NCBI RefSeq assembly: GCF_048541835.1
Contig: NZ_JBLEOY010000002.1
Span: 533,978 to 597,977, forward strand
Direction of reading: 5' to 3'
DNA length: 64,000 bases
Source of the DNA: QIJE01 sp048541835
GTDB taxonomy: Bacteria; SZUA-79; Acidulodesulfobacterales; Acidulodesulfobacteraceae
The notes under the pieces were generated by a model, which had not been told where the DNA came from, made no database searches, and saw nothing but the letters and a program-made list of their open reading frames with translations. Both the position numbers and the translations under genes were made by a program. This document shows positions 1-7,955 of the stretch, one piece after another (the first letter of the stretch is position 1; each line of letters begins with the position of its first letter).

Positions 1-1
1 A

Positions 2-70
2 AAAAACAAAGATGCTCTAAAAGAGGGATTATTTACCGTTTTTATCGCTTTGTTTATTGCACTTGAATAA
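2..70 (+). CDS. 3' end of an unidentified membrane protein gene (cut by the window edge)
   Basis: The frame is open from the first bases and stops with TAA at 68-70. The visible 22 residues are a short charged stretch followed by a hydrophobic run rich in Phe, Ile, Leu and Ala and a final Glu. This looks like the last transmembrane helix of a protein whose start lies left of the window. The family cannot be told from so short a tail. It could also be a chance open frame. Confidence 0.35.
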   Translation, partial: KNKDALKEGLFTVFIALFIALE

Positions 71-112
71 TTAACATTCTAATGTTATATTATTATGTAA
101 ATAAAAGTTGAA

Positions 113-207
113 GGAGAGATGGCCGAGCTGGTCGAAGGCGTTCGCCTGCTAAGCGAATGTATGTCCTAAAAGATGTACCGAGGGTTCGAATCCCTCTCTC
201 TCCGCCA
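113..207 (+). tRNA. tRNA-Ser (anticodon GCU)
   Basis: A class II tRNA with a long variable arm. The 7-bp acceptor stem GGAGAGA pairs with TCTCTCC (197-203), followed by discriminator G and an encoded CCA (205-207). The anticodon stem is TTCGC/GCGAA with loop CTGCTAA, so the anticodon is GCT at 148-150, reading AGC/AGU. The T arm contains GGGTTCGAATCCC. It sits directly upstream of the restriction-modification island and would be a natural integration target. Confidence 0.97.
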
Positions 208-690
208 GTTCATAATCTCAGCGTTTTTGGAAAGATTTGTTTCTTCCTGTTACAGTGGCGGCAGGCTCATCATGCACAACGCGCATGGCAACTTTAAACT
301 TCTGAGTACGATAGGAACAAGTGGTAATTCTGTTGGTGTATTTCCGCTCGTCTCCGCTAAGCTACGGCGAACCAGAGAAGCGTGAAAACACTATAATTTG
401 AATCGCAAAAAGGAAAGGAATTTTTGCCCTTTTGCTTCCACGCTCGCCTTACGAACGCAACGACAGAGATTTTTAGATAAAACTGTTGAGTAAAAATATC
501 ATTCACGTTATCATATAAATGAAAGGTAATAATACCTTACACACTAATGCTATCATACTTTCTTTGGAAACTATGAAAAGTCAAAATAATAATTGTGTGA
601 ATATTAGGTATAAAATAAAGAAAATCCGAGCAAAAAAAGCGGATCTTCCCTGCACAACACTAACAAACATTTACAATTTATTAAAATAAA
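208..690. other. Gene-poor block between tRNA-Ser and the restriction-modification genes
   Basis: No convincing gene is seen. The first half (about 208-385) is less AT-rich than its surroundings and stays open in several frames on both strands without a good start or ribosome site, so these frames look like by-products of an element selected at the DNA or RNA level, or of a decayed gene. The second half is AT-rich. It holds a 16-bp inverted repeat (AAGGTA-ATAA-TACCTT, 523-538) and a GATC site at 642-645 upstream of the methyltransferase start. The repeat could be an operator or leader hairpin for the downstream pair. Confidence 0.4.
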
Positions 691-693
691 CTT

Positions 694-1536
694 ATGCGAA
701 AACCATATTACAAAAAACCGAATTTTACCTTGTATCAAGCAGATACTCCGGAATTTCTAAAAGAAGTTCCGGAAAATTCTGTTGATATGATTTTTGCCGA
801 CCCCCCATATTTTTTATCCAGTGGATCTTTTAGTTGCCAAAACGGAAAGATGGTCAGTGTAAAAAAAGGCAATTGGGATTTGAGCAACGGGACAAAAAAG
901 AATTTTGAATTTCATAATGAATGGATCAAAGGGTGTCGGCGAGTTTTGAAACCAAACGGCACAATTTGGATAAGCGGAACTTACCACTCAATTTATCAGT
1001 GTGGCTTTGCCTTGGAAATAAATGAGTTTCATTTTCTTAATGATATAATTTGGTTCAAACCAAATGCATCGCCAAATTTAAGTTGTCGCTTTTTTACTGC
1101 AAGCCACGAAACTTTGATTTGGGCGAGAAAGGAAAAGAAAGAAAAACATACTTTCAATTATAAGACTATGGTTGATTGGGAAAATAACTACCGAAAAGAA
1201 ATTAAATGTAAGCATTGTGGCGAAAAAGATTATCATGAGATCTTGCACGAGAAAGGAAAACAAATGCGCAGCGTTTGGGCGATAAACACACCACAAAGAG
1301 TTGAAAAAACTTTCGGTAAGCATCCAACACAAAAATCAGCAGAATTATTAAAAAGAGTCGTTTTAGCAAGCACAAACGAAGGCGATGTAATTCTCGATCC
1401 ATTTACGGGAAGCTCGACAACAGGATTGGCGGCATATTTGTTTGGGCGAGAATTTATCGGGATAGATAATGAAAAAAAATATCTTGATTTATCAATCAAT
1501 CGATTTGAAGAATTAGACGAAAATATGAAAAAATAA
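694..1536 (+). CDS. DpnA-like adenine-specific DNA methyltransferase (beta class)
   Basis: This 280-residue protein matches the M2.DpnII (DpnA) type of site-specific N6-adenine methyltransferase. The catalytic motif DPPY lies near residues 36-39 and the SAM-binding motif DPFTGSSTTG near 235, the permuted order of beta-class enzymes. It also has the family's LKPNGTIWISG and APNLSCR-type segments and the KHPTQK box. Expected role: methylating adenine in GATC to protect host DNA from the endonuclease encoded immediately downstream (stop and next start 2 bases apart). GATC specificity is inferred from the family. A lysine-rich insertion near residues 165-190 carries one CKHCG pair, which I do not recall in DpnA. 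The usual partner methyltransferase DpnM is absent here. Confidence 0.9.
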   Translation: MRKPYYKKPNFTLYQADTPEFLKEVPENSVDMIFADPPYFLSSGSFSCQNGKMVSVKKGNWDLSNGTKKNFEFHNEWIKGCRRVLKPNGTIWISGTYHSIYQCGFALEINEFHFLNDIIWFKPNASPNLSCRFFTASHETLIWARKEKKEKHTFNYKTMVDWENNYRKEIKCKHCGEKDYHEILHEKGKQMRSVWAINTPQRVEKTFGKHPTQKSAELLKRVVLASTNEGDVILDPFTGSSTTGLAAYLFGREFIGIDNEKKYLDLSINRFEELDENMKK

Positions 1537-1538
1537 TT

Positions 1539-2459
1539 ATGAAAAACTTAAAATTTTACAAAACAGTGTTAAAGTGCGATACGGAAGATCAAGTTTTTAA
1601 ATTTCTCATTTCAAACTTAAAACCAAGCAATACAGAGTGGTCATATTTTGTGAATTGGGAAAAGGTTTTTGCTAATACAAAACAAATCGAGCTTGCCTTA
1701 ATTATCTTTAACTATTTGATAGGTAAAGATAATTTTGATGACGAATTCAGATTTTTGCTCAAAGAAAATCCGAGCATTGCAAGAGTCATACCCGCTTTAG
1801 TAGTCAGGGATGGAAAGCATGCTGCAAAATTCAACATTCTGGTTGATTATAAAAACAAGAAACTTGCTTATGAAAATTATGATTTTTCCAAAAAAGATAT
1901 TTCTGATGAGGATATAGAAAAATATTTGCGATTTGTAAAAGGAACAAAGTTGGATGCTTTATTCGCGAATAATAAAATAAAAAATCTTGTTGATTACATG
2001 ATCGGCGTTGAAGCCGGGCTTGATAGTAACGGACGAAAAAATCGCGGCGGTCACGTAATGGAAAATATCGTTGATGTATTTATCAAAGATATTTGCAAGA
2101 AAAATAAGTTTAGATACTTGAAAGAAGCCAATGCCGATAAAATCAAAAGTGAACTTGCTTATAACGTACCGATTGATAAGTCATCGCGACGTTATGATTT
2201 TGTAATTGATAACGGAAAAGAATTGTTCATCATTGAAACTAATTTTTACGGTGGCGGTGGTTCAAAGTTAAAATCAACAGCGGGAGAATACCGTAATTTA
2301 TCCGATGTCTTGAAAGATAAATTTAAGTTTTTTTGGATTACGGACGGTAACGGCTGGAAAACAACGACAAAGCCGTTACGAGAAACTTTTGATCACAACG
2401 ATTATCTTTTCAATCTCACAATGCTTGAAAAAGGTATTTTGGAATTTTTATTGAAATAA
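1539..2459 (+). CDS. DpnII-family type II restriction endonuclease
   Basis: This 306-residue protein resembles R.DpnII over its length. The central segment with LVDYMIGVEAGLDSNGRKNR (about residues 149-168) is the most characteristic part. A C-terminal catalytic-looking stretch has YDFVI, then FIIETNFYGGGGSK, fitting a D...ExN variant of the PD-(D/E)xK nuclease fold, followed by FWITDGNGW and LRETFD. Known members cut unmethylated GATC. It begins 2 bases after the methyltransferase stop, so the two are probably co-transcribed with the protective enzyme made first. The gene appears intact, so the system may be active. Confidence 0.88.
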   Translation: MKNLKFYKTVLKCDTEDQVFKFLISNLKPSNTEWSYFVNWEKVFANTKQIELALIIFNYLIGKDNFDDEFRFLLKENPSIARVIPALVVRDGKHAAKFNILVDYKNKKLAYENYDFSKKDISDEDIEKYLRFVKGTKLDALFANNKIKNLVDYMIGVEAGLDSNGRKNRGGHVMENIVDVFIKDICKKNKFRYLKEANADKIKSELAYNVPIDKSSRRYDFVIDNGKELFIIETNFYGGGGSKLKSTAGEYRNLSDVLKDKFKFFWITDGNGWKTTTKPLRETFDHNDYLFNLTMLEKGILEFLLK

Positions 2460-2605
2460 TAAAATTTTTTCAAGAGTAGTGTCTTCAATAAAAGCATAAT
2501 TTAGAGTTCGAATTTAAAAGGGCACGCTGGTCGATTTTTTCCTTTAAACCGGAATATGATTTAAACAATGAAAAGAATTTGCAGGGCAGTCCGTCCTCCC
2601 GATAG

Positions 2606-5047
2606 TTAAAGCAAAAGAGTTTGTAATCTGTCTCTTAATCCAGAGTTTCTCTTCTCTTCCTTTGAGTTCATTGCAATACCGAAGGCTTTAAATGTTCCGA
2701 AAATAATCACATTTTTTTTACCGCGAGTAATGGCCGTGTATAGTAAATTTTTCTTTAGCATCAGATAATGCGTCTGATGAAACAAAACTATTACATTATT
2801 AAACTCGCTGCCCTGAGCCTTATGAATTGAAAGGGCATATGACAGCATTATATTTTCGTAAACATCTAAAAAATTGTATTTTATTATTTTTTTGGCATCG
2901 TTTGACACAATCTCGTTGAATGTTCCTGAAAAATCTACCGATAAGGTTTTTTCCGTATGGTCTATATTGTAAATGTATCCCGCATCACCGTTAAACACAT
3001 CCAAGTTGTAATTATTTCTTCTCTGAATCACTCTGTCGTGAAGTCTAAATTGCGTTCCGTTGCAGATAAAAATTCCGCCGGCAGATTCTGCGGTATCGTT
3101 AGCCGGCATACCTGACGGATTAAATATATCCTGCAATATATTATTTAAATTATTATAACCGAGTTCGCCCCTTCTCATGGGAGTCAGAACCTGAATGTCA
3201 TCAAAAGCTTTGGGTTCGACCGGACCATCATCTTGCCTGCTTATTCCTTTAGTTCTCTTATCCCTTACTTTTTTAACGAACAGGATGAAATCGTTTAATA
3301 GCTCGCTTTTACCGGTTACAGCCGTGTCGTAGCCTTTCCTGTACTTAATAGTGAATTCTTTTTTGCCTTCCCCCGTTTTGTCGGTAATAAACCTCTTATT
3401 ATTTAACAGATTGTGGGCGTTTAAATTTATTAAGCCGCCCTCATTTTGCCTGAATACTTTAGTTAGAAACGTAACCGGAAAAAATGCATCCGGATATATT
3501 AAATCTTTTAAAACATCGCCGGGACTGACGGACGGAATTTGGTTGGCGTCTCCCACTAAAACTAGAGTAGCGCCGTCTTTCACGGCCTTTAACAGTTTAT
3601 AGAAGATAATCACGTCTGTCATGCTCATTTCGTCTATCACTATAAGATCGTGCGGCAATCTGTTGTTTTCGTTATAAGTAAAAAAAGATTCATTAGTCTG
3701 TCTATCATATTGCGCTTTTAAAAGCCTGTGTATAGTCGATATATCAAGATTATTTTTATAGGGTTCGTTTTTATTTTTGTTGTTTGCATTTATAATATCC
3801 GAGAGCCTTTGTGCCGCTTTCCCTGATAATGAAGTCAAGGCCGTCCTCTTTCCGTCGAATAAACCCGTAATAGTTTTTATTATCGTAGATTTTCCGGTTC
3901 CGGGGCCTCCCGATATTATGGATATTTTATGCCTTAAGGCATTCAATGCGGCAGTCTTTTGTTCTTCGGTAAGAGACATTTTATTTTCCTGTGAATCAAT
4001 AAACTTTTTGAGCTCTTCAACCGGCTGAATTCTATCAAAATCGTTCTCTGCCGTTAGCCTCTTCAACTCTTTCGCTATGCCTATCTCGGAGTAATAATAA
4101 ATCGGAGGGTATATCCTTAGAAGATTTATTGCATTGCTTTTAACATCGTTTAAATTGGACACGGCGTCGTTCTCTATATTACCGCCTGAAACAGATATAT
4201 CTTTATTATCGGTTAATATCTTTTTTTCCCTGATTAAATCGTTTAAATAACCCTTCAGTTCGGATTCATCCACGTCTACGTCTTCTATTACGTCCTTAAG
4301 TCCGTCTTTAATATGCCTATAATAGACATAGCAATTTCCGGAATTTTCGCAAATTTGGTTAATGATATACTTTACGGCTTCTTTAATTCTATTGGGGTCA
4401 TTTTTTTTGATTCCAAGTTTTTCAGCCATTATATCGGCTTTTTTAAAACCGATACCCTTGATTTCAGTGAATAGAAACGGATTTTCTTCGGCTATCGCAA
4501 CAGCCTTGTCTTTGAACTGGTTATAAACGGCTTTAATCTGATAGTCACTAAATTGATATGGCTTAAAAAACATTACGGCCTTCCTTAGACCGTAGCTTTC
4601 TTTGAGTCCGTCAAGAATGGTGGAAAGTTTGACCGAGCCTATCCCGCTCACCTCTTTGAGTTTTTCAGGTTCATTATCTATTACGTCCAGCGTTTTTTCT
4701 TTAAATTTTTCATAAATTTGTTTTGCCGTAAACTTTCCGATTCCCTTAAAAATATTAGAAGATAAATAATTTATTATTGCCGATTCAGTATTTGACAACG
4801 ATATTTCATAGCGGTTGAAGTTAAATTGATACCCGTATTTTTTGTGATGGATAAATTCTCCCGTCAGTTTTACCTTTGAATCGGAAAGGGGTTTTTCGAA
4901 AAAAATGCCGGATGCGGTTATAAATCTGTCGTTTGACAATATATTCAGGATGGTAAATCCGTTTTCGGCGTTTTGGAATATAACCCTTTTTATAACCCCG
5001 GAAATCGTTTTGGTTGTTTTCGCCGTCCCGTTTTTAATGTTGTCCAT
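2606..5047 (-). CDS. recD2: RecD2/YrrC-type ATP-dependent DNA helicase
   Basis: An SF1B 5'-3' helicase of the RecD2 type, which works without RecBC. The 813 residues show an N-terminal OB-like segment (about 15-90), helix-hairpin-helix repeats with FKGIGKFTA, VSGIGSVKL and IKGIGFKKA (about 98-210), a Walker A GGPGTGKST near 380, a Walker B VIDEMSM near 470, and the C-terminal SIHKAQGSEF motif near 755. Length and order match the family. The start is an ATG at 5047. It lies 91 bases downstream of arsB on the same strand and could be read through from it, although the functions are unrelated. Expected role: DNA repair and replication-fork maintenance in the cytoplasm. Confidence 0.95.
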   Translation of the reverse strand: MDNIKNGTAKTTKTISGVIKRVIFQNAENGFTILNILSNDRFITASGIFFEKPLSDSKVKLTGEFIHHKKYGYQFNFNRYEISLSNTESAIINYLSSNIFKGIGKFTAKQIYEKFKEKTLDVIDNEPEKLKEVSGIGSVKLSTILDGLKESYGLRKAVMFFKPYQFSDYQIKAVYNQFKDKAVAIAEENPFLFTEIKGIGFKKADIMAEKLGIKKNDPNRIKEAVKYIINQICENSGNCYVYYRHIKDGLKDVIEDVDVDESELKGYLNDLIREKKILTDNKDISVSGGNIENDAVSNLNDVKSNAINLLRIYPPIYYYSEIGIAKELKRLTAENDFDRIQPVEELKKFIDSQENKMSLTEEQKTAALNALRHKISIISGGPGTGKSTIIKTITGLFDGKRTALTSLSGKAAQRLSDIINANNKNKNEPYKNNLDISTIHRLLKAQYDRQTNESFFTYNENNRLPHDLIVIDEMSMTDVIIFYKLLKAVKDGATLVLVGDANQIPSVSPGDVLKDLIYPDAFFPVTFLTKVFRQNEGGLINLNAHNLLNNKRFITDKTGEGKKEFTIKYRKGYDTAVTGKSELLNDFILFVKKVRDKRTKGISRQDDGPVEPKAFDDIQVLTPMRRGELGYNNLNNILQDIFNPSGMPANDTAESAGGIFICNGTQFRLHDRVIQRRNNYNLDVFNGDAGYIYNIDHTEKTLSVDFSGTFNEIVSNDAKKIIKYNFLDVYENIMLSYALSIHKAQGSEFNNVIVLFHQTHYLMLKKNLLYTAITRGKKNVIIFGTFKAFGIAMNSKEEKRNSGLRDRLQTLLL

Positions 5048-5138
5048 AATCTCTGCTAATTCAATTAATATATAGGGTATATTGCAGTATTATAGCACCA
5101 AACAAAATTAAATCGAAGCGGATAAGGCGGAATATGTT

Positions 5139-6446
5139 TTAAAATAGAAATAGTCTCAAGTATAGACCGAGCAGGGTGATAAAAAGCACGGGTATAGTTA
5201 TGATAAACCCGACTTTCAGGTAATATCCCCAGCTAATTTTTATTCCCTTTTTTTCAAGAATATTGAGCCATAAAAGTGTCGCAAGGGAGCCTATCGGCGT
5301 TAATTTAGGACCCAAATCGCTCCCTATAACATTGGCATAAACCGCCGGTTTGAACATCGTCGGTTTAAGACCTGCCGAATGAATTGCGAGCGAGTTTATC
5401 ATAACGGTAGGCATATTGTTCATAATAGAAGATATAAATGCTGCCAAATATCCCATGTAAATCGTAAGAATGAAACCCCCAAAGCCGGCAAAATAAGCGA
5501 TAGATTTTCCGAGCAAATATGTTAACCCCGCGTTTTTTAATCCGAAAACTACAAGATACATACCGAGGGAGAACACGACGATATTCCACGGGGCATTCTT
5601 AAAAACGGCTTTTACGTTGACTGCAGGGCTTCTAAGCGATAGGAAGATGAATATTACGGCAAAGCCGGCGGCAAAGACAGAAACCGGTAAACGTAAAAAT
5701 TCGCTTAAAAAATAGCCCCCGAGAAGAAGCGCTAATATTAAAAAGGAGAGCTTGAAGAGGCGTATATCCTTAATCGCATCTTTAGGATTTTTTAATGATT
5801 TAACATCGTAACTTTTGGGGATATCTTTTCTGAAAAAAAGGTATAAAAAGAGCATTGATGCGGCTATAGAAAATAAATCAGGCACGTACATATCCATAAA
5901 ATAAGTGAAAAAACCTATATTAAAGTAGTCTGCCGAAACGATATTAACCAGATTGGAAATCTTAAACGGAATGCTTGCGGTATCGGCGATAAACCCGCCT
6001 GCCATGATGAACGGAAGCATATTTCTTCTATTAAACTTGAGGGCTTTCATTTTTTCATAAACTATGGGTGTTATTATAATTGCCGCTCCGTCATTGGCAA
6101 AAAATGCCGCAACTAAAGCGCCGAGAATAATTACGTAAACAAACATTTTCTTTCCGCTACCCCCGGCAAATCTTGCCATATGGAGGGCTGCCCATTCGAA
6201 AAAACCGATTTCGTCAAGTATGATGGAAATTATAATAATAGCTACAAAAGTAAACGTAGCATCCCAGACTATGTCAAAGACCCTTACAATATCTTTAAGG
6301 GCTATTACGTTAAAAATGAAGGCTAAGACTGCTCCTATGACGGCACTGTATCCTATTCCTATGTTGTAAGGTTTTTTAACTATCAGGAAAAGGGTAAATA
6401 AGAATATTATAACGGAGGCAACGATTAAATAACCTTGAAAATGCAT
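5139..6446 (-). CDS. arsB: ArsB arsenite/antimonite efflux membrane protein
   Basis: This 435-residue inner-membrane carrier matches the ArsB family almost throughout. Recognisable family segments are FFEWAALHMARFAGG, FFANDGAAIIITPIVYE, GGFIADTASIPFKISNLVNI, APWNIVVFSLGMYLVVFGL, SSIMNNMPTVM and GSDLGPKLTPIGSLATLLWL. It exports As(III)/Sb(III) by exchange with protons. The start ATG at 6446 follows a GAGGA ribosome site. No arsC or arsA gene is in the window; the likely regulator gene lies 11.3 kb away (17781-18056). Upstream is a clear promoter followed by a perfect palindrome, implying metalloid-responsive repression. Confidence 0.95.
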   Translation of the reverse strand: MHFQGYLIVASVIIFLFTLFLIVKKPYNIGIGYSAVIGAVLAFIFNVIALKDIVRVFDIVWDATFTFVAIIIISIILDEIGFFEWAALHMARFAGGSGKKMFVYVIILGALVAAFFANDGAAIIITPIVYEKMKALKFNRRNMLPFIMAGGFIADTASIPFKISNLVNIVSADYFNIGFFTYFMDMYVPDLFSIAASMLFLYLFFRKDIPKSYDVKSLKNPKDAIKDIRLFKLSFLILALLLGGYFLSEFLRLPVSVFAAGFAVIFIFLSLRSPAVNVKAVFKNAPWNIVVFSLGMYLVVFGLKNAGLTYLLGKSIAYFAGFGGFILTIYMGYLAAFISSIMNNMPTVMINSLAIHSAGLKPTMFKPAVYANVIGSDLGPKLTPIGSLATLLWLNILEKKGIKISWGYYLKVGFIITIPVLFITLLGLYLRLFLF

Positions 6447-6468
6447 GATATCCTCATGTGTGATTATT

Positions 6469-6488
6469 ATATGAATATATATTCATAT
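6469..6488. promoter_or_regulatory. Perfect 20-bp palindrome, probable ArsR operator of arsB
   Basis: The sequence is ATATGAATAT followed by its exact reverse complement, ATATTCATAT. It lies between the arsB -10 element (6492-6497) and the arsB start (6446), covering the expected transcription start, where a bound repressor would block initiation. The same half site ATATGAA/TTCATAT recurs in front of arsR at 18103-18131, which supports binding by that ArsR protein. Confidence 0.7.
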
Positions 6489-6491
6489 TTT

Positions 6492-6521
6492 ATATTAGCA
6501 TAAATATATCTCACGAGTCAA
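6492..6521 (-). promoter_or_regulatory. arsB sigma70-type promoter
   Basis: On the minus strand a -35 TTGACT (6521-6516) and a -10 TAATAT (6497-6492) are separated by 18 bases. The palindrome at 6469-6488 begins four bases downstream of the -10. Confidence 0.6.
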
Positions 6522-6597
6522 TAATATTTCCCTACGTATATCGGTAAATGTTATAATTTTTTATAAACTTAAATTTAAAATTTGAAGGGGAGATAAA

Positions 6598-7050
6598 ATG
6601 AAAAAAATATTGGTTTTAATTGCCCTTGTCGTTCTAACGGTCGGGTTGGGAACATATCTGTATTCATCCGGAAAATTGGCGCAAATGGCGGGTGGTATTA
6701 CGAGTATGATAGGCGGCGGAATGATGGGCATGATGGGCGGCGGATTCAGCGGCAGCGCATATGTCGGTTCCGGTCCAAAGGGGTATAGATTATTTAGGGC
6801 CAACGGGTGCATCAGGTGTCATACAATCAAGGGTTCCGGCGGAACTATGGGACCGGATCTTTCCCATATAGGTTCAAAAAGAAGCTTCCCATGGATTGTT
6901 ACTCAAATAGCATATCCGTCGGCACATTTTAAACGCGGCTCCATCGTTGCGATTAACGGCAAAACTTATCCGGTCATAATGCCTAATTATGAACATATGC
7001 CTAAATCGCAGGTCATAACTATTTCAAAATATCTTGAATCGCTTAAATAA
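6598..7050 (+). CDS. Monoheme c-type cytochrome, membrane-anchored or secreted
   Basis: This 150-residue protein has an N-terminal hydrophobic helix (about 4-22) acting as signal or anchor, then a Gly/Met-rich linker (about 31-55, with GGGMMGMMGGG), then a class I-like cytochrome domain with one heme site CIRCH at 71-75. A probable axial Met lies in the later IMPNYEHMP segment. It is an electron carrier on the periplasmic side. The C-terminal half is clearly related to the cytochrome at 14159-14560 (shared HFK.GS...INGK.Y..IMP.Y...KS pattern). It converges with the System II maturation operon, ending 7 bases before ccsA's stop, which suggests a functional link. The Met-rich linker could bind metal or simply be flexible. 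Confidence 0.88.
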   Translation: MKKILVLIALVVLTVGLGTYLYSSGKLAQMAGGITSMIGGGMMGMMGGGFSGSAYVGSGPKGYRLFRANGCIRCHTIKGSGGTMGPDLSHIGSKRSFPWIVTQIAYPSAHFKRGSIVAINGKTYPVIMPNYEHMPKSQVITISKYLESLK

Positions 7051-7057
7051 AATTTAC

Positions 7058-7936
7058 CTATGATGCATAAGAGTGAAGACCCGGCAAAAGAATATCGACT
7101 CCAAGATAAGCAAATATTAGAATGAAGAATCCTATAACGGCTATCCATGCCATTTTTCTTTCCGTCCAGCCCCTCGTAATTTTTGCGTGTAAAAAGAGTG
7201 CATAGATAAGCCATGTTACCAACGCCCATGTTTCCTTGGGGTCCCAGCTCCAATACCCCCCCCATGCATTGTCTGCCCAAGCCGCACCTATAACGTTTCC
7301 GATGGTATCAAGGAGAAATCCGAAAACGATGGTTTTATAAATAGCTTCATCTAAAATATTACTTGAAGGAATAAGCCTTAAAAAGCGATTTTCTTTTTTT
7401 TGAGGATTCTTTTCTTTATTAAATTTTATCAGGAAAAGTACACCAAGCCCGCAAGACGTTGCAAAAGCGCCGTAAGCCAGAAAAAGCGCCAATATATGAT
7501 AGAGTATCCAGTAGCTCTTCAATGCCGGAAGCCCCGGTTCGATTATGCTGGATGAAATCGGAGAAAAAGTCGCAAATGTTAAAGCGGCTCCGGCAATAAA
7601 CGTTATAATTAATCCCAACGCGTCAAAGTCGTAAAAAGTTCTTAGTAAAATAAAACCCAGAATAATAACGTATGAGAAAAGCACTAAGGAATCATAAAGA
7701 TCTACCAAAGGCGGCATGTCAATGCCGATTTTATAAGAATACAGCCATCTTACGGCAAAGGCAAAAGTTTGAAGGGCTAAAGTCAGTATCAAAACAGCCA
7801 AAGATATCTTTGCAAATATTTTTTTGCCTTTGCTTAATATATAGATTAGATAACCCGCAAAAGATAAAGCTATTAAAAACAATGAAATAGCAAAATACAA
7901 AGAACCGTCTAAACTTGCAATATTCGCATGAATCAT
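7058..7936 (-). CDS. ccsA: Cytochrome c biogenesis protein CcsA (ResC-type heme exporter/ligase subunit)
   Basis: This 292-residue multi-spanning protein of the heme-handling family carries the WWD-type signature near residues 219-235 (AWGGYWSWDPKETWAL), followed by conserved helices and a C-terminal GVDILLPGLHSY segment whose His is a typical heme ligand. With ResB it forms the System II synthetase that moves heme to the periplasm and attaches it to CXXCH apocytochromes such as the two in this window. It is the last gene of the resA-resB-ccsA operon, starting 19 bases after the resB stop. Confidence 0.93.
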   Translation of the reverse strand: MIHANIASLDGSLYFAISLFLIALSFAGYLIYILSKGKKIFAKISLAVLILTLALQTFAFAVRWLYSYKIGIDMPPLVDLYDSLVLFSYVIILGFILLRTFYDFDALGLIITFIAGAALTFATFSPISSSIIEPGLPALKSYWILYHILALFLAYGAFATSCGLGVLFLIKFNKEKNPQKKENRFLRLIPSSNILDEAIYKTIVFGFLLDTIGNVIGAAWADNAWGGYWSWDPKETWALVTWLIYALFLHAKITRGWTERKMAWIAVIGFFILIFAYLGVDILLPGLHSYAS

Positions 7937-7955
7937 TTTTAATCTCCCTATGGAC

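Noticed and set aside
173..385. 70-codon plus-strand frame beginning within tRNA-Ser
   Set aside because: It starts inside the tRNA, has no ribosome site and its composition reflects the odd block; other frames are open there too.
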